Assembly (NCBI GenBank): GCA_025024175.1
Contig: QCXZ01000041.1
Location: 3,405,786-3,469,785 of the forward strand
Direction: 5' to 3'
Length of the DNA: 64,000 nucleotides
From: Rhyzopertha dominica
Lineage: Eukaryota > Arthropoda > Insecta > Coleoptera > Bostrichidae
Position 1 is the stretch's first letter; each line of letters starts with the position of its first letter. This document shows positions 28,201 through 39,466 of this stretch, in pieces. The translations under genes were made by a program, and so were the position numbers. Below the pieces are notes generated by a model that did no database searches, was not told where the DNA came from, and saw nothing but the letters and a program-made list of their open reading frames with translations.

Positions 28201-31200
28201 GACTAATATGAGAATTTTCGTCAATCATTTCCATTACTCTAATTTCATTGTCAGGGCCTGTTGCTGTTCTTTCTCTTGACTTTTTCAGTGGTGGCCAGTT
28301 TGTCCTTAAAGTTAATTAAAGTCTCTTAAAAATTGTATCGGCAGGAGCTCTTCTATTTGGAAAACGTTGTCTGTATAAACGGGCAGCAGCGGAAGTATTT
28401 TTCTTGCATTCACCATAAATCAAAATCATATCTGTTCTCATCATTTGAATACATTTTGACTTTTAATAAATATAGTGACAGGAACCATAGCGCATAACCG
28501 TCATGTATTCTCAATTTGTTTAAAAAATAATACCATTATGTAAAATAACACATTGGCTATGAGAATGTATTTAGGGTTGCATTTTTAATTTCGTCAGGGT
28601 CATGATCATTCTTGAAACATCCTGTATATATATCCACCACTTGCGTTTCCTTTTTTTCGTCATTGGCCTTACCTGAGGTCCTCTAATAAGGAGCTCCCCC
28701 GACTGCTTCACCCCCAACCCGACGTTCTGGGGATCATCCACGTTGACAATCTTAAATTCCGTGTTCGGTACGGCCACCCCGCTGCCCCCGATCTTGATAC
28801 CGTTCTCTAATTTCTCCGTTTGCCAGGTGGCAATTGGAGATGTTTCTGTCAGTCCGTATACCTGCAAGGCCGTGACCTTGCCCTTCGTTTTCTCCCTAAA
28901 TCTCTCGACGTCGGCACCACCGAGCGGGGCGGCCGCCGACACTATGTATCGCATGCATTCCAAGTGGCTCAGCTCGATCTGGGGGTTGTTCAGGATCATC
29001 AGAACTTCAAAAGGGAAGGTGCGGTTAGGTAATCTTGACATTGGAGAAGTCTCGTTATTTTTTACCTACTGGAGGTACGAGGTAGGTTATCGTTGGACGA
29101 TATTGGTTCAGTAGCTTCATGAACATCCCAGAACCGAACTTGGGGATGGTTATCTGCTTACATCCCAGGGAGAACATGTTGAGGAACACCACTGCCAGGC
29201 CGTATAAGTGGAACAGCGGTAGAAACAGTGGTACTATGTCCTGATGGGTTGCTACGAAAAACGATATTAATATTGAATTATTTCTTTATTTAGGAATACA
29301 GTGTAATCCACAGCAAGAATATTGTGAATATAAAAGGTTTTTATGTCCTTTCTATCAGCACATTTTCTCATAAGAACAGAAAATTACATCATTGTACATT
29401 GCAAGCTTATATTATCCAGGTTTGCCAAACGTTAGTATATCAAATTTTGCCTTGTTGAATTCTTTTTCATGTTCCTTTTTATGTAACCTTCTCATATCCA
29501 TGATGCCAGTTTTCATATTTTATTTATTACCCCATTTTTTTCTGTGTTTACTAAATATTCACAAGTTTTATTTTTTTATTAATCCCTTTCTTGTTATTTT
29601 GATATTTTATCATGATTAATGACGTACTGTAATCACAAATCTGTATATTATATAATACTAAAAAAATAATTCCAACAAACTATTTATTTTGGTAAAAATT
29701 AATAAATGCAATTTTTAAAGATATGATAAACTGTGGTATTCAATTAAAATATTATAGAAGTAAATAATACTAAATTCCTTAGGTTATTTATCAACTTCAA
29801 TAAATAAAACGATCTAATTATCATAGTCGTAACGTCTGTGTATGTCGTTGAATGGAGCAATATAGATACTGTGACCATATACAACGTGAATTATCAAATA
29901 GTAAATACGGCCAGGAAAGATAGCAAAAGACTGATATTAACCACAATAAAGACGGGAAAATTGAGCGCCATTTTTTATAAACTTATATAATTAGCGCTTT
30001 TACATAGTTGCTTTCTTAGTTAGTCTTCACGATTTCTAAATATGACCATTCGATTACACTTTATCCGCGTGTTCTAAACGTCATACAAACACTAATATCT
30101 TTAATTATCGCAATTGCAAATAATAACTAAGGCAGCCTCCCGATAAGTGACGTCAAAATAAGTTTGTTTATTTCATCCCGTAAAGGCTACTTACCCGTAG
30201 TCTCTTCGCTCAGTTTTAATTCCGGTGTGGCCACCTGGCATAAATTAGCCACCAAATTCCTGTGTGTCAGTTCGACCCCCTTTGGAAGACCGGTCGTACC
30301 ACTCGAGTAAGGAAGCAAAACGACATCGTCTGGATGAGCTTTTCCTGGCAAAGGTGCTTTATGATCGCCCGTACAAGTTTCCTCAAAGTCTATGGTGCCA
30401 GGTTGTAGATCATCGCCTTGCTAAAATCCAATTTTGGTGGTTTGTTTGGCGAAAATGAAGAGGAAATTTTAATGTTACCTCATGTTTTATGCAAACAATG
30501 GGGATTTTGGAATTATGTTGTAGGGAAGCTTTAGCTGTTTGTACTGTTTTCAGCAAACTGTTGAGCGTGAACACTAGTTTGCTTTCTGAATTTTCTAGTT
30601 GTTTTGCTATTTCACCTGTAATAATGTTCGTGATTATTATACTATTGAGCTGTTTCGGCATTTTTTCAAAACTTAGACAAAATCGGCAATTTTAGGACGC
30701 GCGAGTATAAATTGTTTAACTTCAAATTAATTGAGGATTTCAACTTTACGGTGAATGTTGGCGCTTATCTCGTTATTGTCACTGTCAACCTTACCATGTG
30801 TATAGATAGGGTTCACAGTCGTGACCCTTAGTCCTGCTTCAGCAGATCCAAGCAGAGCTATAGCAAATTCGGGAATGTTTGGAAGCACAATTGCCACTGT
30901 ATCTCCAACTTCCAAACCTAATGAATGCCTTAAATACCGGGCAAGGGCTTTACTTCTTTTATACACCTCGTGGAATGTGTAATTTCTACCGGTTTCAAGG
31001 CAAACCTATTACCAAAAATATATAACAATAAATAAAGAAGTAAAAGACGTTCATGATAATATAGTTGGCACCTTTCATCTTTTCGTGTATGCTAAGTGTT
31101 ATACTTCTGTAGACTAAAATTGTGGTTACAAAAAATTAGTCCATGATATGGTGTTGAATGACAGAGGAAAAACAGATCAAAGGGCACCCATCAGGTTATG

Positions 31201-31763
31201 TTAGGGACCATAAATCATGAACTACCTTCCCACAGTGATATTAACATTTTTTATGTGAGAATTTTTCCATTTTTGGCAGGAAATGAATTAATTTAAAACA
31301 CTTGCCTATTGTTTGGCATCCTTGCATTTTATGTAAATGTAAAAAAATGTATCTAAAATCGTTAGACTGAATTTGTTCTGGCTTTATCCATGGCATGTGT
31401 TTTGGACTGAAGTGTGTATGTGAAATGCTCAAAATATATACAAAATGTCAAGGATTTAGCTATAGGTACTTACTACATGCAGCGGTATAATTTCCAACAT
31501 GAGGTTTTTGATCTAACATGCGTTTCTAAAATAGAACATGCATACAAATGCCGCAGTTCACTCACCAAGGCTGTCTTATCCTGCCATTTATCCAAATCTT
31601 TCCACACGTACTCGTCTAATAACATGTTAGGGATCGTTATATTTGGTAGTTTAGATTTAATTACGTTAACATCCTTTGTGCTGTATAATCGTATAACACT
31701 GGCCCTGCTGTGCAACGATGTTCTTTTTGTGGATAGAACACGTAAAAGCGATTTAGAAAACAT
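25266..31763 (-). CDS. 4CL/luciferase-like acyl-CoA synthetase, copy 3
   Basis: Complete ANL-superfamily acyl-CoA ligase. Exons: 31566-31763, 30795-31005, 30479-30615, 30195-30420, 29066-29251, 28673-29004 and 25266-25694; total 572 residues. Motifs: [43 protein letters not shown], hinge [17 protein letters not shown] and catalytic-lysine block NPSGKLLRR. The leader [16 protein letters not shown] followed by RLYSTKD has the classic composition and R-x-Y/S processing-site look of a mitochondrial presequence. The protein ends LLKNM, without a peroxisomal signal. Five of its six introns fall exactly where those of copy 2 do (211/226/186 nt exons are identical in length); one intron is shifted between the copies. 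The last intron (25695-28672) carries a mariner-like element. Substrate unknown. Confidence 0.93.
27247..28626 (-). mobile_element. Mariner-like DNA transposon (DUF4817-type transposase), inactive
   Basis: Bounded by ~65 bp terminal inverted repeats beginning TACAGRATGTTTC, flanked by TA on both sides (27245-27246 and 28627-28628); 1,380 bp. Minus-strand pieces match the insect transposase family with an N-terminal DUF4817 domain: [11 protein letters not shown] near 28430, then [19 protein letters not shown], then [14 protein letters not shown], then [19 protein letters not shown] and the C-terminal block near 27480-27650. Frameshifts and an internal deletion break it. It sits in the last intron of synthetase copy 3. 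Confidence 0.88.
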
Positions 31764-32422
31764 CGTGTATTTACAAAAAGCAAAACTAGTGGCACTGTTT
31801 TATTCGTACGTCTGAATCTGAATGAATTAGTGCAATTCGAGAGTGGGGGGACAAGGCACTTTGAAAAATAGAAAACAGACGGCAACCTGTTATTGTTGTT
31901 TATCAGAGATATAATTATATGACATGTGCTGCTATTGTAAAGTGATTACAGTAAATGGTGTATATGAATTGTTTGTTTAGTATCGAGTTTAATTTCGTCA
32001 AATAACGAATTACAAATTCTAAACAAAGAATTAAAAAATATGTTTAAATTTGTATGTATTCATGATCTGAAATGGTTGACTGTCCTATTACGTAAACATT
32101 GGTTTTCTAGTGTATTGCTGGCTGCCTACAAAACATAAAACAGGTTTTTATTTTAACTTGTAACATGCATTCTTTTCACGACTAAGAAGGCCACAGGGTC
32201 AAGCAGAACTTGGGGCGTAACCAATCTTTTATAACGTAAAGATAAGTAATTTTATTCTTTATATCGGGTATTGCATTTGCGATCAATAAAACAATATGCT
32301 GAGGGTAAGTGAGAAAACTTTTGAACCATATTATGCAGCGCTTGCGCCGTCACTTTGTTGACATGCACGAATTTCAAAACATCAATAAAAACAAAAAAAA
32401 TCGTGAAAACGCAAAAATCAGC
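31764..32422. promoter_or_regulatory. Divergent promoter region, synthetase copy 3 / IFT43-like gene
   Basis: 659 bp between two outward-facing start codons. No specific element can be named; it must hold both 5' leaders and probably both promoters. Confidence 0.35.
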
Positions 32423-33550
32423 ATGAATTGGGACGATGAGATTGACTTGATGATTGAATCGAAGGTCCTTATCCTTATCATCAAGTTTTACTAGTTCTTT
32501 TTTTAATATCATATTACAGGCTATGACTAAAGACCGCCAAAAGGCACCAAAGGCAGAGACGCCAAAGTCACAGGACATAAAAGTTCCAGAGGTTCGGGGT
32601 GGGTGGTCTGATGATGTCAAGAAATCGGCAAAGTATGATTTGAGCTAGTTTTCTTTATAATCTTGTAATTTCTGGTGGTTTCTAGGACCAAAGTATGGAA
32701 TACTACGCTTGCAAGGTTGGTTTTCAAATTTTTAATATCAGAGTCCTCCTGCGTTTTCTTCTCTGTCATCTTTTATTCTTCCACAAATTCCTTCCACCTA
32801 TTTTTACCTTGCATTGTGTTCTTGCTCCTCCAAGTCCGATCAAGATTCTTAACTACATCATTTAGGCTATACTCCTTTAAAAGCTTTGGTACGTCTTCAC
32901 CTTCCTGTTAAATGATATGATTAAAGAAGTGCTTTCGATACCTATATTTTTTGTTCTGAAATTTGAATCATTTTCTCTCAAGTAAATCTTTAAAATTCCT
33001 TTTCCAACTTGATCTCATGTTAAATCCACTTGATTTGATTTCTCATTTAGAAATACTTTTTTTGCCACCCAGCTTTCCCTCATCTGCTAATTTAATAAGT
33101 AACTCTAAAATATTCTGTTCCACTTTCGTTACTTTAGCGATGCAGTGGAAGATTCAAAAAGTATAGATCCAGCAGATGATATACCGACCATACCAGATGA
33201 TGATGACATAGAAGATTTGCTAAATCTTCAAGAAATTCACACGCCAAGGTAAAACACTGAAAAGGCTTGAACCCGCCATGACATACAACATTTACAGATC
33301 AGCTGTTGATACATCTATATACAAAGAAATTGACTCTTCTTTAACAATTAAAGCCACATCATCACCCAATGAAGGTATCAAGCCTGTAAATAAACCAAAG
33401 GTCGAAGCGATAATGGCTGAAATAGAACAGGAACTTCACGCTTTGCTTGCAGATTATCAGAAAAATGACAACAGCGAAGTACCCGATGTAGAACCCCTAT
33501 TCGAATATTTGAAAGAATTGCCTCGACGAAAAGAGGATGCCACTGAATAA
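32423..33550 (+). CDS. IFT43: IFT43-like protein (intraflagellar transport complex A)
   Basis: Four exons (32423-32464, 32520-32632, 33138-33248, 33298-33550) join in phase to 172 residues. The reading starts MNWDDEIDLMIESK. It then has RGGWSDDVKKSAK, DDIPTIPDDDDIEDLLNLQE and SIYKEIDSSL, in the same order as the N-terminal acidic start, GGW-x-D-SVK, DIP-IPDLEE and TYKELDNDL blocks I associate with IFT43, a small subunit of the retrograde ciliary IFT-A complex. The C-terminal third (KELPRRKEDATE end) is less like the family. In insects this protein would act in sensory neuron or sperm cilia. Longer in-frame upstream ATGs exist (32309) but the chosen start gives the family-like N-terminus. AATAAA overlaps the stop. 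Alternative: an unrelated acidic protein. Confidence 0.6.
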
Positions 33551-34274
33551 ATAATTAAATGCTATATCACAAATTGTTTCAGTTTTGAGAGGTAGATGTA
33601 AAAATGAACATAAATGAGCTTATATGGTTTATTGGTATTTATCTACATTTACACAAATATTTTTTTCTACAACTTACATCAATTATAATTAATGACCAGT
33701 ACATCATTTCAACACACACGATGAGATGAAGCATTATTTACGAATGAATTTTGTTGCCTATCACCTGTAGTTAAATAGGAAAATTACTGCCGGAATACTT
33801 TGTAAAGATCAAGGACATCACAATATGGAACATTATTGTCACTGAAAAAGCAATTTTTATTCCATTCAACTCATACTTCATGGCAAATCATTGCACACAT
33901 ATTTCTCAAGTATAGCAGACTGTAGACATCCTGTATATAAAATTATTAAGATAGCAATCATTTTGTTAAATGTTCAATCTTTTTTACCAGTAGCAGTGGG
34001 AAATCTGCAAAATATTTTAATGTCAATTTTGTTAAGTCTGGTGATCTAACCTTGCATAAAATTTCTTCCACCAAATGTGCCATTGCATAAATTGTTATTA
34101 AATCTAATGATAGAAATTACCGGATCATGATTGATCAGAAAAAGTGGAGAACCCTTATAATCAAGCATACATATTTTAATTAAAATATTTTTCCCCCTTC
34201 TAATGGAAACGCAGACTGTCCAGTGTTAAATCATCACATACAGTGCAATATTGTCACTCCATCTTCAATAGTAT
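33551..34274. other. Convergent intergenic spacer
   Basis: About 720 bp between the 3' ends of the IFT43-like gene (+) and the zinc-finger gene (-). AT-rich, with a CATCCTGTATATAAAA motif near 33925 that resembles the mariner-like TIR of the 27.2 kb element. No ORF of interest. Confidence 0.45.
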
Positions 34275-37200
34275 TTACTTGACACCTTCAGTGTTATGTG
34301 TCTTTCTGTGAGTTGCCAGAGCACCCGACTGTGCGAAGCGATGACCACAAACATAGCATTCGTAAGGTTTTTCGCCTGTATGGGTTCTGATGTGTGCCTT
34401 TAATCCTTGAGCTTCGGTAAAGCCTTTTTTACATATCGTACATATATGTGTTTTCTCTCCGCTGTGTGTTCTCATGTGAACAGTGAGATGGCTGGAGGTC
34501 ACATACCGCTTTGGACATTTCGAACAGGCAAAAGGCTTTTCCCCCGTGTGAGAACGCATGTGGGTGGAAAGGTCACCGGATCTTGCACATTGTTTACCAC
34601 AAACCTACGATTATGTATTATAATTATTGAAAAAAACTGTTTGCTAGTTAGGTACACTTACTGCACAAATATACGGCTTAACTCCAGTATGAACTCTCAT
34701 GTGCATTTCCAATTGGCTGTTTTGGGTAAAACCCTTGCTACAGACTTTACATGTATATGGAAGTTCTCCTGTATGTTGGCGCATGTGAATTGAAACATAA
34801 TGGCTCTGCAAGACATATTAATTTAAGTTGTAACATTTATTTATTTTATTTGCAAGTTATTTACAGACATAATGTAAATAGTATCTTCAATTTAGTAACT
34901 CATCTATTAGAGAGAATTATTAGTCTTTCTGCTCATTACAATTAGTTACAGCATATATATTATAAGTGATATAACATAGACTTAGCCATCCACACAGTTC
35001 TGAAAAGAATGTGCAGACAAGTAGAGGTCTTCATAAAACAATTGGGTACAGAATATATTCATATATTTACCTGAGTAAAAGCTTNCCCACAGACAGAACA
35101 AAGATAGGGCCTTTCTCCGCTGTGCACCCTCAAATGTTTCTTCAGCACGAACGAATACGAAAAAGATTTATTACAAATATTGCACATATAATTCTTTTCG
35201 CCGGTGTGCGATTTCATGTGACTCCTTAATCCGTTTGGGTCGGAAAAACGTTTGCTGCAAACCATGCATTCTATAGGCTTCTCCCCCGTGTGGGTACGCA
35301 TATGGACTACCAAAACGTTAGCTTCGTAGAACCCTTTACCGCAGACAGTGCAGAGGTGCCTTCTTTCGCCGCGATGTTTTCTTAGGTGCCTTGTCAGACT
35401 ACCAGATTCGGAAAAATCTTTGTTGCAAACATTGCACTGCAAACCAAAAAGTTTGGTTTCATTTTTATTAATGTGTGTGAAAAAGAAAGTTTCAAAAAGT
35501 CAGGAATTAATTTTTAGGAATAATACTTGAATTGTTTTCTGATAAGATAGTGATAAAGAAGGATGTAAAAGTAGTAAAATAAATACATAGATACAAAGTC
35601 AACCATATGTCAAAAGAGAAAGAAGTTTTTGGTACTTCTTACACATAAGTTATTAACTGCTAGTCTTCAATTGATATAAATTTGCCATTATTGCAAACTC
35701 ATTACTGTTTTATTAAGAAATATATTTAATTACAAGTAAGAGTATAATATGAATTTTTCAATGAAAATTAAAAATAAAAGACGATAGCTTTAATAATACT
35801 GCAAAGAGTTGCAATATCAAAGCTAATAGTTTGTTGAAGACATGCTAAAAAAATGTATGCCAAAATGGAGGAAATTGTAGTTACAGGGAAGAAAAAACCA
35901 AATGTTATGGGTATGAATTTAATGCATCCAAAATTAGCCTCAAGAAATTTTGTTTTTAGCAACTGTAGGTTAAATACCAGACTGGCCATTTTTACATTTA
36001 TCATGAAGGCCAAGCTTGAAAGAATATCCATTGCTATTTTTTAATATGTAGACGTTCATTTGTTACTGGAACCATTAAAAGGTTTATCAGGAGACACAAT
36101 AGGGTTTATATCCCTGAAGTTAATACTGCTGGATATGTAACAATTCGGGAGTATACAGGAAGTCACCTTCACATTTAAACTCTTGAAGCAATATAAGAAA
36201 CACCCATCTTTACCAATGAATAATAAAGATCTTGACCATAACAAAAAGGTGAACCAATTAGGAAAACCTGAAGGTCAGAACAAATCACTTAAATTGTAGC
36301 ACATGCTAATCTTTATATGGACAAAATAAAATCCGCAAACTCATAGAATAAGTAAATACAAATGTAATTTTAATGCAAAAAAGTTATTGTCTTGACTGGT
36401 TGTGACTGTCTTTATTAATTTAGCTTTGTCTGTATTTACAATTAGATATTTCTTTTTAAATTCAACTTGTTGGTACCAGTGTTTCCATTGTGTATTGTAA
36501 AGGTATTTTCGTTGCCGAGTATAGAATTTTACCCACTGTACTGTAGAAATATCTGAAGTTTTCTCATTGCAGCATCAGACTACACAATTGTCAAACATGT
36601 ATCATTCTCGGTACATTCAGATATGGCGTCATGATATCCAAATTAGCTACATAATTTTTTTTATCATATTCAGTTTGTGTATTAGTAAAAAATTGTTCAT
36701 AACCTGTAGCACAAAAAATATATGTCCATACGTGTACCTACTTGGAATGGTTTGCATTTCATATGGATACGAACATGTCTCCTTAAAACTTTCAAATCAT
36801 TAAACTGTTTTTTACACAACGTGCACACTGCGTTTTCATCTTCGGGATGAGAGATCATGTGGATTTGCAAATCGGTATCTATCTTAAATCCCTCATTGCA
36901 AATGCAACACCTGTGCGGCAAATTTTGTACCGGATACTTTTGTTTTTTAGCTTTGTTCGTGTCAATTGATTCTATAACGTCATTTTCTAAATTATCAGAT
37001 CTATTAATGTCATCATCCGTGTCATCCTTGGGACTAGCGGAACAATTCTGAAAATAATCGTTCGACTTCATAAGTTCGAGTATTTCAACATCTAATTTGT
37101 ATTCTGATATCGCATTTTGAAGTATGTCGTTTGATTTTATACAGAGCTGTTTAAATGTATACGCTTTGCTGAGCTCAAGTTTGCAGTGGTCACAAATTAA

Positions 37201-37405
37201 ATGTGGACTCAAGTCGTCTTTTTCAACCTGTAAAAATCTTTTATGAGTATCTAAACATGTTGAGGAGGGACACACTGACATTTAATGTTGTACAGAAGGA
37301 AAACATTTCTTTGTTATGGTTTTCTAAGAGAGATTCCATGTTTTCTTTTTCTGTCAGGCACGCTCTACAAACTTTAGATATCCTCGATATGTTTAGGGTA
37401 GTCAT
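34275..37405 (-). CDS. ZAD plus C2H2 zinc-finger transcription factor (12 fingers)
   Basis: Insect-type sequence-specific DNA-binding protein, nuclear. Exons: 37280-37405, 36742-37227, 35071-35436, 34662-34805 and 34275-34604; 483 residues. The N-terminal ZAD (dimerisation zinc domain) has both cysteine pairs, VCRACL at residues ~12-17 and ICDHCK around residue 50, followed by [15 protein letters not shown]; it is split by a 52 bp intron, so the start is 37405 rather than the internal ATG at 37281. An acidic linker ([12 protein letters not shown]) precedes 12 C2H2 fingers, most joined by TGEKP-type linkers. Finger 9 reads CGKQCARSG, with Cys in place of the hydrophobic core Phe. One codon in finger 7 contains an undetermined base (n at about 35085). 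Target genes are unknown. Confidence 0.9.
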
Positions 37406-37723
37406 AATTTATTGGAAAAAGTCTCTAATGCATTTATTTGTTTTGGAGCAAAAACTAACCTCACAAATTTAAAGACATTTACGTTTGACAAAATGGCCTG
37501 TCAGTTATCGCTATGTTGCCATATGTTGCATTGTGACCTTTTTATTGATCAATAATTATTATAAAATTGCTTAATTATGAACATAGCCAAAAGACTTTTT
37601 TAAGTTTGTTTATCTCAAGAAGAAATTCAAATTTTTGTTTGCGTTGTGCGTTAAATATATTGTAAGGAAATGTTAGATTTCAAACAGCGCTCCAAAAAAC
37701 TGACGTTTTGACAGCTAGTCAAA
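37406..37723. promoter_or_regulatory. Short bidirectional promoter region, zinc-finger gene / NDUFC2
   Basis: Only 318 bp separate the divergent start codons. Head-to-head spacing this short suggests a shared promoter. No TATA box is evident near either start. Confidence 0.45.
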
Positions 37724-38201
37724 ATGGCGACGGGACATACTGGCCCTAAATTTCCAGAAACACCAATAGATTTATTAACGATTAATCATGTGGAGGAGCC
37801 GTTTTTCTTTAAATATTGGTCTCCTTTGGTGTTTGGTTCTATAACATTTGCAGCAGTTTGTTTTGGGAACTATGCTACCAAACGTCCTTCGTTTGCAGGC
37901 AAGTAACACATAGAATCCTATTTTTTCGATTACATAATCTGTGCAATTGTAGGTATACAAAAACACATCTTCTTTACTGGGGTAGCTGCGTGGTTTGGAA
38001 CAAAAGTAGAAAGTTGGAGACGTGATTACTTAGCCAATAGGGATGCTATCTTTAAACATTACGTGGAGCTACATCCAGAGGACTTTCCCCCTTTCAGTAA
38101 GTTTCAGGTTTAGGGTATGGAGATTTTTATAAATGTTTCATTTTTTTCCAGAATCGAGAAAGTTATCAGAAGTTTTAGATCCTTGGGTTCCCGCTCGTTG
38201 A
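37724..38201 (+). CDS. NDUFC2: NADH dehydrogenase (complex I) subunit C2 / B14.5b
   Basis: Accessory subunit of the membrane arm of mitochondrial complex I. Exons 37724-37898, 37953-38096 and 38152-38201 give 122 residues, close to the family length. Seen: EEPFFFKYWSPLVFG start of a membrane segment, KRPSFAGIQKHIFFTG, a second hydrophobic stretch, RRDYLANRDAIFKHY, and the family hallmark LHPEDFPPF near the C-terminus, ending DPWVPAR. Intron 1 begins GCAAGT instead of GT: TTTGCAG|gcaagt ... gtag|GTATACAAA. Reading through it gives a stop within two codons, so splicing is required. Polyadenylation AATAAA lies ~35 bp past the stop. Confidence 0.88.
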
Positions 38202-39466
38202 AAGTGTGATAACTTGTAATATAGTTTCGTTAAATAAATCGTTATAAGTATATTAAGATTTCTTTCTACCTACGCTTATAATCGTAATAAAATACGTCAG
38301 ATTTACTCCAAGGTTTTATTTATATTATTATGAAAATAATGGAACACATTGTAATTTATCACAATTAACTTATTAAACAATAAATCACCCGGGTATTCAC
38401 TAACAATGTAAAAGTTAAAATTAAAAATTAATTGACAACTAAAGCTTACTTAAGGTCATTTATTGATATCGTTTCTGATCAATTAATAGGATATCAACTG
38501 TTCTCTTTAGCAAATACTGGGTTGTAGGTAGCAATAGGTATATAAAGTTTTGCTCTCAAACTAAGTAGTGATTAAAGGAAATTGTGAATAATTATATCTA
38601 GGTACTCTACAATTAAAAGAAAATTAATGAACAGCAATTGTAAGAAAAAGTTACATTTTATTACCGTTTGTATTCCTTAATTAACCTACTCGGTATGTGT
38701 TTTCTATTTTAGATCACTTGTTATATTGTATCTGAGAGATGGTGATATTCTACCTACGGGATTGAAAAGATCTTTGCACTTGTATTTTTTAAATTTATCT
38801 GTGTTATCTTAAATATATTCGTACCATCACTAAAAGGTTTTAGTTGTCAGTGCAGTTGGCAATGTCCGATATCGTTTATGTATCTGGTGCTCTGTAGTAT
38901 CATTGACTGCTACATATTGTGTTATGTTAGGTAGTTTTGCAAACGTTGTAGGGTTAGTCCACTTATTTTTGAATATAACATAGGACTTACATGTTGCTTT
39001 TATTGATATTAAACAAGCCATAAGAAAAAAAATAAATTTCTACTATGAAAAAATTGGTAAACCAAAGAAGTTGATATGTCCGGTGAAGATGACAATGTTT
39101 TTTCTTGTGAATGTGATAAAAGAAGCTTCTATTTAATCCGGAAAGTTTTTATACATTTTGTTGGGGTCATTGCAATAGAAGACTATTCCTCTAGAAAGCT
39201 TTTCAGTATTGCCTTGTTGGGCAAAAAACATTCTGTAAAAAAAAATAGTTCACTTTTTAAGAATGAAGTTGCTTTTTAGAAAATAATGCTGAACAATGCT
39301 TTAATTTAGCAAAACTCATTTGTATAACAAAAATTACACGTTTATGTTGTTTATTTATTTTTATTCACAGTTATAAAAAGAATTTAACACAAGAATCTTG
39401 ACTATTGCAGGTTGTGACATTTGGTTGAATTATTAGCTACAAATTAATAAATATCTCTTAAGTAGG
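38202..39466. other. Convergent intergenic spacer
   Basis: About 1.26 kb between the NDUFC2 3' end (+) and the chitin deacetylase 3' end (-). AT-rich; no coding or repeat feature recognised. Confidence 0.5.

Noticed and set aside
270..31763. Calling the synthetases luciferases
   Set aside because: Shared superfamily motifs only; nothing in the sequence indicates luciferin use, and the peroxisomal signal typical of luciferases is absent.
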